This document shows positions 35,401 to 44,839 of a stretch of DNA of 64,000 bases, piece after piece. Source of the DNA: Gammaproteobacteria bacterium (GTDB lineage: Bacteria > Pseudomonadota > Gammaproteobacteria > Steroidobacterales > Woeseiaceae); the NCBI GenBank assembly GCA_022600955.1, contig JAHZJK010000024.1, positions 395,655 to 459,654 of the forward strand, given 5' to 3'. The stretch's first letter is position 1. Each line of letters opens with the position of its first letter. The translations under genes and the position numbers were made by a program. The notes under the pieces are model-generated. The model saw only the letters and a program-made list of their open reading frames with translations. It did no database searches and had not been told where the DNA came from.

Positions 35401-36600
35401 ATGGCAAGAGCAATAATTCTCGTACTGGATTCTTTCGGAGTCGGCGCCACGGCAGATGCTGACAAATTCGGCGACGTCGGAGCGGATACGTTCGGCAATA
35501 TCGCGCGCGAACGTGCGGCCTCGGAAGCAGGCCCGCTGCAACTGCCCAACCTGTCGAAGCTCGGTCTCTGCCACGCAAGCAAGGAGAGCACCGGATCGTT
35601 TCCGGCAGGATTCAGAGATGACGTCGAGATCGTGGGAGCATACGGACACGCCGCAGAGTTGAGTAGTGGCAAAGACACGCCGAGCGGACACTGGGAAATC
35701 GCGGGCGTCCCGGTACTTTTTGACTGGGGTTACTTTACCGGTGCAAAGAACACTTTCCCGCAGGAATTGCTGGATGAGCTCATCGAGCGCGCGGATTTGC
35801 CTGGCGTGCTCGGCAATTGCCATGCATCTGGCACGACGATCATTGCAGAACTGGGCGATGAGCATGTTGCCAGCGGCAAGCCCATCGTCTACACATCAGC
35901 TGACAGTGTGTTTCAGATCGCATGCCACGAAGAGACCTTTGGTCTCGACAAGCTCTATGAGCTCTGCGACATTGCGCGTGAGCTTGTCGACAAATACAAC
36001 ATTGGTCGTGTCATTGCGCGACCGTTTGTCGGTGACGCTCCGGAGAATTACGCTCGCACGGGGAACCGCCGCGACCTGACAACCCCTCCGCACGCGCCAA
36101 CGGTACTCGACAAACTTGTTGCCAGTGGTGGTGATGTAATCAGCATCGGCAAAATATCCGATATCTATGCACATATGGGTATCACCAAAAAAGTCAAAGC
36201 GAGCGGCAACGAGGCGCTGTTTAACGCGACGCTTGAGGCTATGCAGGACGCAGGCGATCGCAGTATCGTTTTCACAAATTTTGTCGACTTCGATATGTTG
36301 TACGGTCACCGTCGCGACGTTGAAGGTTACGCCGCTGCACTGGAGTACTTCGACGCTCGCCTGCCGGAGATTCTGGAGCAGCTGCAGGACGACGACTTGC
36401 TGGTGTTGTGCGCGGATCACGGTTGCGACCCAACCTGGCCGGGTAGCGACCATACAAGAGAGCATATCCCGGTACTGGCACTTGGTAAGGGTGTGACAGC
36501 GGGGTCGCTCGGGCGGCGTGAGTCTTTCGCTGACATAGGCCAGAGCCTGGCGACGCACTTCGGATTGTCACCGATGGATTACGGCAAAAGTTTCGTCTAG
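35401..36600 (+). CDS. deoB: Phosphopentomutase
   Basis: This 399-residue enzyme interconverts (deoxy)ribose 1-phosphate and 5-phosphate in nucleoside breakdown. The start at 35401 gives the standard opening [20 protein letters not shown], and later metal-site blocks ([46 protein letters not shown]) are intact. It is coupled to the NupC-like gene by a five-base gap. The size is near that of E. coli DeoB (407). It is separated from deoA, which lies 6 kb downstream in another operon. Confidence 0.96.
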   Translation: MARAIILVLDSFGVGATADADKFGDVGADTFGNIARERAASEAGPLQLPNLSKLGLCHASKESTGSFPAGFRDDVEIVGAYGHAAELSSGKDTPSGHWEIAGVPVLFDWGYFTGAKNTFPQELLDELIERADLPGVLGNCHASGTTIIAELGDEHVASGKPIVYTSADSVFQIACHEETFGLDKLYELCDIARELVDKYNIGRVIARPFVGDAPENYARTGNRRDLTTPPHAPTVLDKLVASGGDVISIGKISDIYAHMGITKKVKASGNEALFNATLEAMQDAGDRSIVFTNFVDFDMLYGHRRDVEGYAAALEYFDARLPEILEQLQDDDLLVLCADHGCDPTWPGSDHTREHIPVLALGKGVTAGSLGRRESFADIGQSLATHFGLSPMDYGKSFV

Positions 36601-37058
36601 GAACTGCGCCAGCTATCCGCAACACGCACGGCAACAACGTCACCTTCCGCAGTTTGTTTACCAGCTGAAAACACCCGACATTTGATGACTGTCTTGCGCT
36701 TGCCGAATTCGGCGATTGTCGCGCGCAATTCGATCTCCTGGTCAATCGGCGTTGGTGCCAGGTAGCTGACCTCCAACTTGCCGGTCACACACCAGATTTC
36801 GGGTGCTTCGCCGGTCTCGCGACCTTCGTTGCGATAATAGTTGCTGGTCGCGGTGCAAACGCTGTGACAGTCGATCAGGCTGGCAATAGTCCCGCCATAA
36901 ACGAACTGCGTTGGCCCCGCGCACTGTTCGGGTTTCGGTAAATAGTGACACACGCTTTCATCACCGACCCAGTGGCTCTTGATCTGCATACCCAGAGGAT
37001 TGTCTGGTCCACAACCGAAGCAATGATTGCCCGGCATGAGGTCCTGAATTGCTGTCAT
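36597..37058 (-). CDS. PaaI-type hotdog thioesterase
   Basis: This 153-residue protein is a hotdog-fold thioesterase of the PaaI/4HBT group. The start [20 protein letters not shown] and the following NPLGMQI are typical of a subgroup with an N-terminal HCFGCG motif. The catalytic region around [17 protein letters not shown] and the C-terminal [20 protein letters not shown] are visible. The acyl-CoA substrate is unknown. It overlaps the small membrane protein gene by four bases and converges on deoB (four-base overlap). Confidence 0.88.
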   Translation of the reverse strand: MTAIQDLMPGNHCFGCGPDNPLGMQIKSHWVGDESVCHYLPKPEQCAGPTQFVYGGTIASLIDCHSVCTATSNYYRNEGRETGEAPEIWCVTGKLEVSYLAPTPIDQEIELRATIAEFGKRKTVIKCRVFSAGKQTAEGDVVAVRVADSWRSS

Positions 37059-37468
37059 TCCGCTTTCGATCTCGCAGGTTTTTCAAGGCTCATGCCAAGC
37101 CACGCGCCGCCGATGATGCCAGCGATGCCGAGTATTGCGATCCACACCGGGTGCGGGTACACAACGAGATTGTAAGCCGTCGCCAGAAGAACGAAGCCGC
37201 CAACAACATAAGCGCCAATGACAGGCCTCGACTTGCCGAAGTGGCAAGCTGCAAACGTGCCGCCCAGTGAGCCTAGCGACCAGCCGGCAACAACGAACAA
37301 GAAAGCGCCAACCGGAAGACCACCGATGTAGGCCCGTACTGCCTCACTATCCTCAAAGTTCAGATTTGGTGGTGGCGGAAAGACTGTGTGTCCGATCATA
37401 TCGACGATCATGACGATACCGCCGGCGATAAGAATGCCGGCAATTGCTGCTGCGATATTTCTACCCAT
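37055..37468 (-). CDS. Small integral membrane protein, unknown
   Basis: This 137-residue protein is not recognised by name. It has four hydrophobic segments (about residues 5-27, 47-67, 80-98 and 104-124) with a proline-rich HTVFPPPPNL loop after the first. No catalytic motif is visible. The ATG lies in front of the thioesterase and overlaps its start by four bases, so they are coupled. A strong ribosome site (AAGGAGA) precedes its ATG. Confidence 0.7.
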   Translation of the reverse strand: MGRNIAAAIAGILIAGGIVMIVDMIGHTVFPPPPNLNFEDSEAVRAYIGGLPVGAFLFVVAGWSLGSLGGTFAACHFGKSRPVIGAYVVGGFVLLATAYNLVVYPHPVWIAILGIAGIIGGAWLGMSLEKPARSKAE

Positions 37469-37492
37469 GTCGCTCTCCTTGCGGATTGCTTA

Positions 37493-38953
37493 TTATTTTT
37501 GATTGCGTGTGTTCAATGCATCCTGAATCCGGGCTGCGAGGTCGGTTGCTTCTGCACGAACTCTGTCTGTGTCAATCGTGAGTATCTCGCGCTCCCTCAT
37601 CAGAACCTTGCCGTCGACGACGACGCTTGCAACGTCCTGTTCATCGGTCACATACACGAGGTGCGAGATGACGTTAAATGTCGGGATATGGTGGACATCA
37701 TCGAAGGCTACCTGGATAAGGTCAGCCTGTTTGCCTGTTTCGAGCGACCCGGTAATGTCACTCAGGCCAACCGCGGCGGCACCGCCACTGGTCGCCATGC
37801 GCAACACCGTCGCGGCCGGCATGACCCGCGGGTCCATACGATCGACTTTCTGCAGAAACGACGCGAGGCGCATTTCTTCCCACATGTCGAGGTCGTTGTT
37901 ACTGGCAGCGCCATCGGTGCCTAGCCCCAGCAGCACACCGGCGTCCAGCAGCTCGGTTATTGGTGCGATACCGGATGCGATTTTCATGTTCGATGTCGGG
38001 TTGTGTATTACGCCTACCCTGCGTTCCGCCAGGATTGGAATTTCGTCCTTGGTCGGCCAGACCATGTGAGCCGCGATGGTCGGGCCGTCAAAAAAGCCTA
38101 TTGAATTAAACATCTCGACACTTGGCATGCCGTACGTATCTTGCGAGTACTGTAGTTCAAAAGGCGACTCGGACATGTGAATGCTGATGCCGACGCCATA
38201 CTTGATGGCTGCCTCACGGGTTGCTTTTAGTTGCTCTGCATTCAATGTGTAGTTTGCGTGCGGGCCGAAGATTGGTGTGATACGCGGATTTCTACCCTGC
38301 CAGCGCTCGATAAAACCGCCACCTTTGCTGATTGAATCGGCAGCGTTCTCCGCATCCGGACTGCGCTGATCGATCACGGTCGCCGAGATCAGAGCGCGCA
38401 TGCCGCAGGACTCGACAACTTCTGCGATCGTATCCGGGTAGTAATACATATCAACAAATGTCGTCGTGCCGCCGCGGATCATCTCCCAGCAGGCGAGCTC
38501 TGTACCGATGCGTACAAACTCGGCATCTACAAACTCTACTTCGGCCGGGAAAATGTAATTGTTCAGCCAGTCCATGAGTGCCAGATCATCAGCCACGCCG
38601 CGCAGCAACGTCATTGCAGCGTGTGAATGGCCGTTGATGAGTCCGGGCATGACGATGCGTCCAGCACCGTCCAGAACCTCTTGCGCTGCGTATTGCGATT
38701 CGATGTCACCGGCAGCGCCTATTGCCAGTATCAGGCCGTCATCAATAGCGACAGCGCCATCTTCGTAGACGGCTGCATCCTCGTCCATACTCACGACATA
38801 GTCGCCTTTGACGATGAGGTCGATACGGTCGGCAGTATCGTTGTCGGTATTAGCAACGGTATCGGTGACGGCGTCCGGGGTCCCGGCGGGACTGCAGCCG
38901 GCCAGCGATATTGTCAAAAAAGTAAATAAGAAACAAAGAGTTGTTGTTTTCAT
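37493..38953 (-). CDS. Exported amidohydrolase lipoprotein (MTA/SAH deaminase-like)
   Basis: This 486-residue protein is an amidohydrolase of the MtaD/TrzN group fused to a lipoprotein signal (TISLAGC). Motifs include the metal-binding NGHSHAAMTLLRGVADDL, the conserved SIHMSESPFE, AAHMVWPTKDEI and LGTDGAASNNDLDMWEEMRL; these match 5'-methylthioadenosine/S-adenosylhomocysteine deaminases. AGGGGA lies before its ATG. Being exported is unusual. The likely substrate is a purine nucleoside or a nucleoside-like compound, fitting the nearby nucleoside genes, but this is inference. It lies downstream of a TonB-dependent receptor but behind its terminator. Confidence 0.85.
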   Translation of the reverse strand: MKTTTLCFLFTFLTISLAGCSPAGTPDAVTDTVANTDNDTADRIDLIVKGDYVVSMDEDAAVYEDGAVAIDDGLILAIGAAGDIESQYAAQEVLDGAGRIVMPGLINGHSHAAMTLLRGVADDLALMDWLNNYIFPAEVEFVDAEFVRIGTELACWEMIRGGTTTFVDMYYYPDTIAEVVESCGMRALISATVIDQRSPDAENAADSISKGGGFIERWQGRNPRITPIFGPHANYTLNAEQLKATREAAIKYGVGISIHMSESPFELQYSQDTYGMPSVEMFNSIGFFDGPTIAAHMVWPTKDEIPILAERRVGVIHNPTSNMKIASGIAPITELLDAGVLLGLGTDGAASNNDLDMWEEMRLASFLQKVDRMDPRVMPAATVLRMATSGGAAAVGLSDITGSLETGKQADLIQVAFDDVHHIPTFNVISHLVYVTDEQDVASVVVDGKVLMREREILTIDTDRVRAEATDLAARIQDALNTRNQK

Positions 38954-39006
38954 TAGGTCCCCTTTAGGTGCTTATTGTAGCACCGCTTTGTCGGCGGTCC
39001 CGCGAC

Positions 39007-39036
39007 AAAAAAAGAGCCGGCACAAGGCCGGCTCTT
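39007..39036 (-). terminator. Rho-independent terminator after the TonB receptor gene
   Basis: AAGAGCCGGC / GCCGGCTCTT form a 10-bp stem with a five-base loop, followed on the minus strand by a T-run (39007-39013). It lies 20 bp after the TonB-dependent receptor stop. Confidence 0.92.
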
Positions 39037-39056
39037 CTTGCTCAATGTGCTTGCGC

Positions 39057-41210
39057 CTAGAACTCCTTGACGAAGCGCACGCCGAACTCACTTGCGTCAT
39101 TGCTGAGGATGGCCAGCAAGTAGTCGCCGGTGTTCAGGCGAGCATTGTCGTAGCGCTCGTCCGTGGCGTTGCGGCCATAGAACGCAGCGGTCCAGGTCTC
39201 ATCTGCAGAGCGGAACGACAAGTCGAAGTTCACCAGGTCACGGCTGTCGATAGCCGTCATACGGCCCGGATCAGAGCTTGGCTCACCGTACATTTCGTCG
39301 CGGTACGAGTAGTCCGCACGGAATACGATCTCGGCACCATTGCTCAGCGGGAAGTGAATCTCGGGGCTGAATGAAAATGTCAGTTCCGGTGTCAGCGGTG
39401 CAACGGGCTTGACTGTACCGATCTGGTCGACATCTACGTCGATGTAACCCAGCGACGCCTGGAACAGAAAGTTGTCCGTGATGAACAGCGTATTTTCCCA
39501 TTCGAAGCCGGTCGAGGTCTGGTCGACAATCAGGTTGACAGTATTAAAGCCGCCGCCCGATGTCGTGCTGACCTGGTAGGGGAGGTCGCTGTATTCAGTG
39601 GTGAACACTGCCGCACTCATCTGGAAACCGTCAAACGGCTGACCTTTGATACCAAACTCATAGTTGATAGCCGTAATGTTGTTGCTGGGCTGAAAGCAAT
39701 CATTGTCATTAGCGGGGCCATCCGCATCGCCGAACAGGCAGAAAGGACGCGCCGGGTATTGCCCGGACTGATAGCCACTCTGGATAGTGCCGTAGATATT
39801 CATACCGTTGTCGAATGTGTAGTTGGCTGAAAGGTCCCAGCTGATTTCATCAAAGTCGATGCTGTCGTCGTACAGGCCGTTGCCGACGTTAACGAGTGCA
39901 TCTTTTTTGTCTTCCGTGTAGCGCAACCCACCGGATACACGGAACTGATCATTGACGTTATAGCCAACACTACCGAACATCGCGAGGCTGGTGACGTCCT
40001 GTGACAGGAAGAATGTGCCGGGGAACGTCAGGAATACGGTTGGATCCTGATTGTTACTGCCCTGTTCTTCAAAGTAGTACAGGCCCGAGACGAAATCCCA
40101 GTCATCGTAGGTTCCGTTCACCTGGAATTCGAAAGACGTTTGATCGGCATCGCCAATCTCCGGAAAAGACAGGAAGTCGTCAGCAAAGCTGTCGTCGTCA
40201 AGGCCGGCCTTGTAGTCTGACTGGCGAGTGCTCGCTATAAACTTGCTGTTGATCGTATCGGTAACATCCCAATCGAGCGTAACTGCAACGCCCGATGCCT
40301 TATTACTGACGATTGCCTGGCTGGCCTGTCCGGTATTGTTGTCATACGGATCAGAAGAAACGTCGGAGTTACGATAGCCTGCGCCGTAGACGGCACCGTT
40401 GGGCAACTCGTCGATAAACGTCGTATACGGGCGGAGTCCGCCCCTGCCATCGCTGGCGTCGGCCGCGAACGTCAGGCTCGCATCCTCACTGAGCTCAAAG
40501 CGGAATGCCAGGCGACCGTAAGTCTCCTGGTTTTCACCAACACCCACGCCGGCATTCGGCAAGTTTACGAAGTCGCCAATGCCACCACGATTCTTGAATC
40601 CACCGCTGAAAGACACGGCCATGGCCTCGCCAACCTGGGCATCACCGTAGAAGTCGCCGTTCAATCGGTCGCGGCTGCCATACTCGAAGCTGACCTTGGC
40701 ACCGGGATCTGCGCCAGGCGTCTTTGTGATGATATTGATCGCTCCGCCAATCGAGTTACGGCCGTACAGGGTTCCCTGTGGTCCGCGCAAGACCTCGATG
40801 CGTTCGATATTGGACAGGTTCCAGTTCTGGCCAACCTGGCGGCCAAGGTAGACGCCATCAACGTAGACGGAGACGCCGGGGTCGGTCGTGATCAGGTGAT
40901 CCTGCAAGCCAATTCCACGGATAAACGGATTCGTCGAAGACGTGTGTCCAGCGGAAAACTCGGTGATGTTGAGGTTAGGTACGAACTTTCCGATATCGTA
41001 GATGTTGACGATGCCTTGCTCTGCTAGTTTGGCGCCGTCAAATGCGCTTACTGCAATCGGAACTTCGTAGATGCTTTGCTCGCGTTTCGCAGCCGTAACC
41101 GTGATTTCCTCGATACGAATACCATCGTCCTGTGCGGACGCTGTTTGCGAAAAGCCGGCGAGCGTGGTCGCGAAGACCGCCGCCCATATGGCACGCTTCT
41201 TGTTCTTCAT
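39057..41210 (-). CDS. TonB-dependent outer-membrane receptor
   Basis: This 717-residue receptor has a signal peptide (residues 1-26, ending QTASAQ), a TonB box-like region (IEEITVTAAKREQ), the plug domain (about 40-160, with NPFIRGIGLQD and IERIEVLRGPQGTLYGRNS then GGAINI) and a 22-strand barrel ending in FGVRFVKEF. It should import a scarce ligand with TonB. The type (IEEITVTA, IYEVPIAVSAF) is common in gammaproteobacterial receptors with unassigned substrates. The neighbouring nucleoside genes suggest a nucleoside or purine-related ligand as a hypothesis. A palindrome sits next to its ribosome site. Confidence 0.93.
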   Translation of the reverse strand: MKNKKRAIWAAVFATTLAGFSQTASAQDDGIRIEEITVTAAKREQSIYEVPIAVSAFDGAKLAEQGIVNIYDIGKFVPNLNITEFSAGHTSSTNPFIRGIGLQDHLITTDPGVSVYVDGVYLGRQVGQNWNLSNIERIEVLRGPQGTLYGRNSIGGAINIITKTPGADPGAKVSFEYGSRDRLNGDFYGDAQVGEAMAVSFSGGFKNRGGIGDFVNLPNAGVGVGENQETYGRLAFRFELSEDASLTFAADASDGRGGLRPYTTFIDELPNGAVYGAGYRNSDVSSDPYDNNTGQASQAIVSNKASGVAVTLDWDVTDTINSKFIASTRQSDYKAGLDDDSFADDFLSFPEIGDADQTSFEFQVNGTYDDWDFVSGLYYFEEQGSNNQDPTVFLTFPGTFFLSQDVTSLAMFGSVGYNVNDQFRVSGGLRYTEDKKDALVNVGNGLYDDSIDFDEISWDLSANYTFDNGMNIYGTIQSGYQSGQYPARPFCLFGDADGPANDNDCFQPSNNITAINYEFGIKGQPFDGFQMSAAVFTTEYSDLPYQVSTTSGGGFNTVNLIVDQTSTGFEWENTLFITDNFLFQASLGYIDVDVDQIGTVKPVAPLTPELTFSFSPEIHFPLSNGAEIVFRADYSYRDEMYGEPSSDPGRMTAIDSRDLVNFDLSFRSADETWTAAFYGRNATDERYDNARLNTGDYLLAILSNDASEFGVRFVKEF

Positions 41211-41223
41211 TGTTGCTTCTCCC

Positions 41224-41238
41224 CCTGTGAGTCACAGG
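41224..41238. promoter_or_regulatory. 15-bp palindrome upstream of the TonB receptor
   Basis: CCTGTGAGTCACAGG is a perfect inverted repeat with a one-base centre. On the minus strand it is followed at once by GGGGAGAAG, the ribosome site of the receptor at 41210. It lies in the 122-bp divergent region with the PhyH gene. Its half-site TGTGA resembles CRP/FNR-type half-sites but the spacing is one base, not six, so a different regulator is likely. Confidence 0.45.
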
Positions 41239-41332
41239 TTTGCTACTATCGTGTAATTAAATACTGCAAGCGCATATCATACATAAGAGTCGTGCTTGAG
41301 TGTTTCAACGATGCTAATAATTGTGATGCTGA

Positions 41333-42229
41333 ATGATGCCAATAGAATCAGTCAAAACCAGATCGCCTGAGTATTCCGCGCCGGAAGACGGCGTGTTATC
41401 TGCAAGAATGCTGCAGGATTTCAATGACAACGGCTTTCTGATCCTCAGGGATTTCGTGAGCGTGGCGCGTTGTGACGAGCTACGCAACCGTGCAATGCAA
41501 CTGGTCGACGCATTCGACCCGGAGACTGTGCGCAGCATTTTTTCGACAACAGGCCAACAGCAGCTCGGTGACCGTTATTTCACCGAATCCGGCGACAAGA
41601 TTCGCTTTTTCATGGAGGCGGACGCGTTTCTCGAAGATGGTGGCTTACGGCAGTCGAAGGAGCACAGCCTGAACAAGATGGGTCATGCGATGCATGACCT
41701 GGACCCGGTATTTGACGCCTTCTCGCACACGCCGAAACTCGCGGCGGTGGCAAAGTCAATGGGCTTTGAGCGGCCCGCCGTGTTGCAGTCTATGTATATT
41801 TTCAAGCCGCCGAATATCGGCGGTGAAGTGGTCTGTCACCAGGATTCAACCTATATCTACACGCAACCCGAATCCTGCGTCGGTTTTTGGTTTGCACTTG
41901 AAGATGCAAGCCTGGAAAACGGTTGCATGCAGTTTATTCCCGGAGGGCATAAGGCGCCGCTGAAAAAACGCAACTATCGGAAATCCGACGGCCTCCTGGT
42001 GACAGAAACCCTGGACGATGCGCCGTGGGACGGCGAGCCTGTTGCGGCTGAAGTACCTGCTGGCACGCTGGTCGTTTTCGATGGCCGCGCTCCGCACTTG
42101 AGTGCAGCGAATCGCTCTTCGAAATCAAGGCATGCGTACACGCTGCATGTCATCGACCAGTCCTGCCACTATCCCGCGGAAAACTGGCTGCAACGTGACG
42201 CCAATATGCCGCTGCGCGGCTTCGACTAG
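41333..42229 (+). CDS. Phytanoyl-CoA dioxygenase family (PhyH) Fe(II)/2-oxoglutarate enzyme
   Basis: This 298-residue protein has the PhyH-type facial triad HxD...H: CHQDSTYIYTQPES holds His and Asp, and APHLSAANRSSKSRH holds the distal His and the 2-oxoglutarate-binding Arg. The block ENGCMQFIPGGHKAPL is also typical. It hydroxylates an unknown substrate. It heads an operon with deoA after eight bases, then NupC, nucleoside hydrolase and an exported Asp-box protein; the operon suggests a nucleoside-related substrate, though PhyH members mostly act on acyl-CoAs, amino acids or other small molecules. The ATG at 41333 is used; an adjacent ATG at 41336 is equally possible. Confidence 0.87.
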   Translation: MMPIESVKTRSPEYSAPEDGVLSARMLQDFNDNGFLILRDFVSVARCDELRNRAMQLVDAFDPETVRSIFSTTGQQQLGDRYFTESGDKIRFFMEADAFLEDGGLRQSKEHSLNKMGHAMHDLDPVFDAFSHTPKLAAVAKSMGFERPAVLQSMYIFKPPNIGGEVVCHQDSTYIYTQPESCVGFWFALEDASLENGCMQFIPGGHKAPLKKRNYRKSDGLLVTETLDDAPWDGEPVAAEVPAGTLVVFDGRAPHLSAANRSSKSRHAYTLHVIDQSCHYPAENWLQRDANMPLRGFD

Positions 42230-42237
42230 GAAACCGA

Positions 42238-43551
42238 ATGCTGTTTACGGATGTTATTCGCAAGAAGCGTGATGGCGGTGAGCTCAATGACCGCGAAATA
42301 AAACTGTTTGTTGACGGGTTGGCTGATGCCAGCATTCCAGCCGAGCAGGTTTCGTCCCTCGCGATGGCCGTGTTTCTAAACTCAATGAGTTTTGCAGAGG
42401 CCGGCAAACTGACGCTTGCAATGGCGAATTCCGGGACGGTTCTGGACTGGAGCCGGGAAGACCTGGGCGGACCGGTAGTGGACAAGCACTCAACGGGTGG
42501 CGTTGGTGACAAGGTGAGCTTCTTGCTGGCACCCATCGCGGCGGCCTGCGGCTGTTACGTGCCAATGATTTCAGGGCGCGGCCTCGGCCATACCGGCGGT
42601 ACAACTGACAAAGCAGAGGCGATCCCGGGATACAACGCGACGCCCGACTTTGATCTGTTTCGCCGCACGGTCAAAGAAGTCGGTTGCGCGATTATTGGTC
42701 AAACCGAAGACCTGGCGCCAGCGGATCGCCGCTTCTATTCGATCCGGGACGTTACTGCCACGGTCGAATCTGTACCCCTGATCACGGCTTCCATTCTGTC
42801 GAAGAAAATTGCTGCCGGCCTGCAGGGCCTCGTTATGGACGTGAAGGTTGGCAATGGCGCCTTCATGGAGTCGAGTGAGCGCGCAACGGAGCTCGCTCGC
42901 AGCATCATCGGGACAGCCGCCACAGCGGGCCTGAAGACGCATGCTGTCGTAACTGACATGAATGAGGTTCTCGGCACAACGGCGGGCAACGCACTCGAGA
43001 TAGAAGAATCGGTCTTGTATCTGCGGGACGAAGTGCGTGATCCTCGACTCGACGAAGTCGTCATGACGTTGTGTGCTGAAATGGTACTCATCGGTGGCCT
43101 CGAGGCATCGCGTGATGCAGCAAGGGCACGTTGCGAAAACGCTGTGAGCAGCGGTGCGGCGGCGGAAATATTCTCACGGATGACTGCGGCCCTGGGTGGG
43201 CCAGCAGATTTCATGGAAAACTACGGCAACTATCTCGCGAAGGCGCCAGTCGTGCGCCCGGTCTATGGCGACGGTGCTGTTATTGCCGTGGATACGCGCG
43301 CTGTTGGCAATGCGATCATCGAACTTGGCGGTGGTCGCAGAGAGGTCGGCGAGACGCTCGATCTGTCGGTTGGTCTGACCGACATTGCGCCACTGGGCGC
43401 AGAGCTTGGCAAGAACCGGCCGTTGGCAGTTGTTCACGCCGCCAGCGAAGATGCGGCTGAACGTGCCGCTGAAAACTTGCAGAATGCCTACACGACGGGC
43501 GCTGCGAAGGCCTCGCCGGGGCCGGTAATTTGTGAGATTTTGAGCGGATAG
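42238..43551 (+). CDS. deoA: Thymidine/pyrimidine-nucleoside phosphorylase
   Basis: This 437-residue enzyme splits pyrimidine nucleosides with phosphate. The family signature SGRGLGHTGGTTDKAEAIPG and the phosphate-loop region DKHSTGGVGDKVSFLLAPI are intact, as is the N-terminal MLFTDVIRKKRDGGELNDRE block. Length matches E. coli DeoA (440). Whether it prefers thymidine or accepts uridine too is not told by sequence. It lies eight bases after the PhyH gene and 64 bp before the NupC-like gene. Confidence 0.96.
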   Translation: MLFTDVIRKKRDGGELNDREIKLFVDGLADASIPAEQVSSLAMAVFLNSMSFAEAGKLTLAMANSGTVLDWSREDLGGPVVDKHSTGGVGDKVSFLLAPIAAACGCYVPMISGRGLGHTGGTTDKAEAIPGYNATPDFDLFRRTVKEVGCAIIGQTEDLAPADRRFYSIRDVTATVESVPLITASILSKKIAAGLQGLVMDVKVGNGAFMESSERATELARSIIGTAATAGLKTHAVVTDMNEVLGTTAGNALEIEESVLYLRDEVRDPRLDEVVMTLCAEMVLIGGLEASRDAARARCENAVSSGAAAEIFSRMTAALGGPADFMENYGNYLAKAPVVRPVYGDGAVIAVDTRAVGNAIIELGGGRREVGETLDLSVGLTDIAPLGAELGKNRPLAVVHAASEDAAERAAENLQNAYTTGAAKASPGPVICEILSG

Positions 43552-43615
43552 CGGACCGCTTTGCGGTATGCTTGAAGACTACCGATAAGAACAAGAAACC
43601 AACCAGGGGAACTCC

Positions 43616-44836
43616 ATGTCCAACCTGATCGGGATAGCGGGAATCGCTGTTATTCTCGGCATTGCGGTACTTTTCTCGACCAACCGCAAAGCCATCAATT
43701 TACGGATCGTCGGCGCCGCATTCGGCCTGCAGACCGTCATCGCGGTACTGGTCCTGTACACGTCGGGCGGTCAGACGGTCCTCGAAAAAATGTCCGGCGG
43801 CGTCATGGCGGTCATCGGCTTCTCCCAGGCTGGCATCGACATGGTGTTCGGTCCGCTGGCGAATACCGAGGTCATCGGTTTCAGCTTCGCTATCAACGTG
43901 TTGCCAATCATTATTTTCTTCTCGGCACTGATGTCGGTGTTGTATCACCTGCGAGTGATGGAGTGGATCGTCAAGATTGTTGGCGGGCTGTTGCACCGTG
44001 TCATCGGCACCGGTGCGGTCGAGTCAATGAATGCAGCCGCGAATGTCTTTGTTGGGCAGACCGAGGCGCCGCTGGCCGTAAAACCTTATCTGAAGAACCT
44101 CACTGAGCCACAGATGTTCGCCGTCATGGTGTCTGGTCTGGCGTCAATCGCGGGTACTGTGCTTGCTGGCTACGCGTTGATGGGTGCAGAGCTGAAGTAC
44201 TTGTTGTCGGCCGCATTCATGGCTGCGCCTGGTGGCCTGCTAATGGCGAAAATTCTGATGCCTGACGACAGCGGCACAGTTGTTCATGGCCACGAGAAAC
44301 TGGTCATGGAAAAAAGCAGCCACAAGAACGTCATTCTTGCGGCCGCAACCGGTACGACCGATGGTCTGCGGCTGGCGGCAAACATTGGCGCGATGCTGGT
44401 GGCGTTCGTCGCATTAATTGCGTTGGTCAACGGGTTGGTCGGTTGGGTAGGCGGCTGGTTTGGCTGGGAAATAACGCTACAAAAAATGCTTGGCTGGCTG
44501 TTTTCCCCACTGATGTATCTACTCAGTGTGCCGTGGGAGGAAGCGCAGGCAGCTGGTGCACTGTTCGGCGAAAAGCTCATCCTTAACGAGTTCGTCGCGT
44601 TCTCGCATTTGAACGACTACCTTGCGGGCATGAGTCCGCGCACGGTCGCTATCGTGACTTTTAGCCTGTGTGGATTCGCAAACCTTTCGTCGATCGCGAT
44701 ATTGCTGGGCGGACTGGGTGTGTTGGTGCCAGAGAAACGTGACCTGATCGGCCAGTTCGGTCTGCGTGCAGTGCTGGCGGGGTCATTGTCCAATCTGATG
44801 AGCGCCGCGCTTGCCGGATTGTTGCTGACCTTCTAG
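43616..44836 (+). CDS. nupC: Concentrative nucleoside transporter (NupC/CNT family), copy 2
   Basis: This 406-residue CNT-family importer is a paralogue of the protein at 34166 with the same layout ([60 protein letters not shown]). AGGGGAA precedes its ATG. It lies between deoA and a nucleoside hydrolase and so imports the substrates of both. The gap to the next gene is three bases. The symbol is assigned by family and context. Confidence 0.93.
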   Translation: MSNLIGIAGIAVILGIAVLFSTNRKAINLRIVGAAFGLQTVIAVLVLYTSGGQTVLEKMSGGVMAVIGFSQAGIDMVFGPLANTEVIGFSFAINVLPIIIFFSALMSVLYHLRVMEWIVKIVGGLLHRVIGTGAVESMNAAANVFVGQTEAPLAVKPYLKNLTEPQMFAVMVSGLASIAGTVLAGYALMGAELKYLLSAAFMAAPGGLLMAKILMPDDSGTVVHGHEKLVMEKSSHKNVILAAATGTTDGLRLAANIGAMLVAFVALIALVNGLVGWVGGWFGWEITLQKMLGWLFSPLMYLLSVPWEEAQAAGALFGEKLILNEFVAFSHLNDYLAGMSPRTVAIVTFSLCGFANLSSIAILLGGLGVLVPEKRDLIGQFGLRAVLAGSLSNLMSAALAGLLLTF

Positions 44837-44839
44837 CCG

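Noticed and set aside
43555..43567. ACCGC/GCGGT hairpin between deoA and nupC
   Set aside because: Five-bp stem without a T-run; likely chance, and the two genes look co-transcribed.
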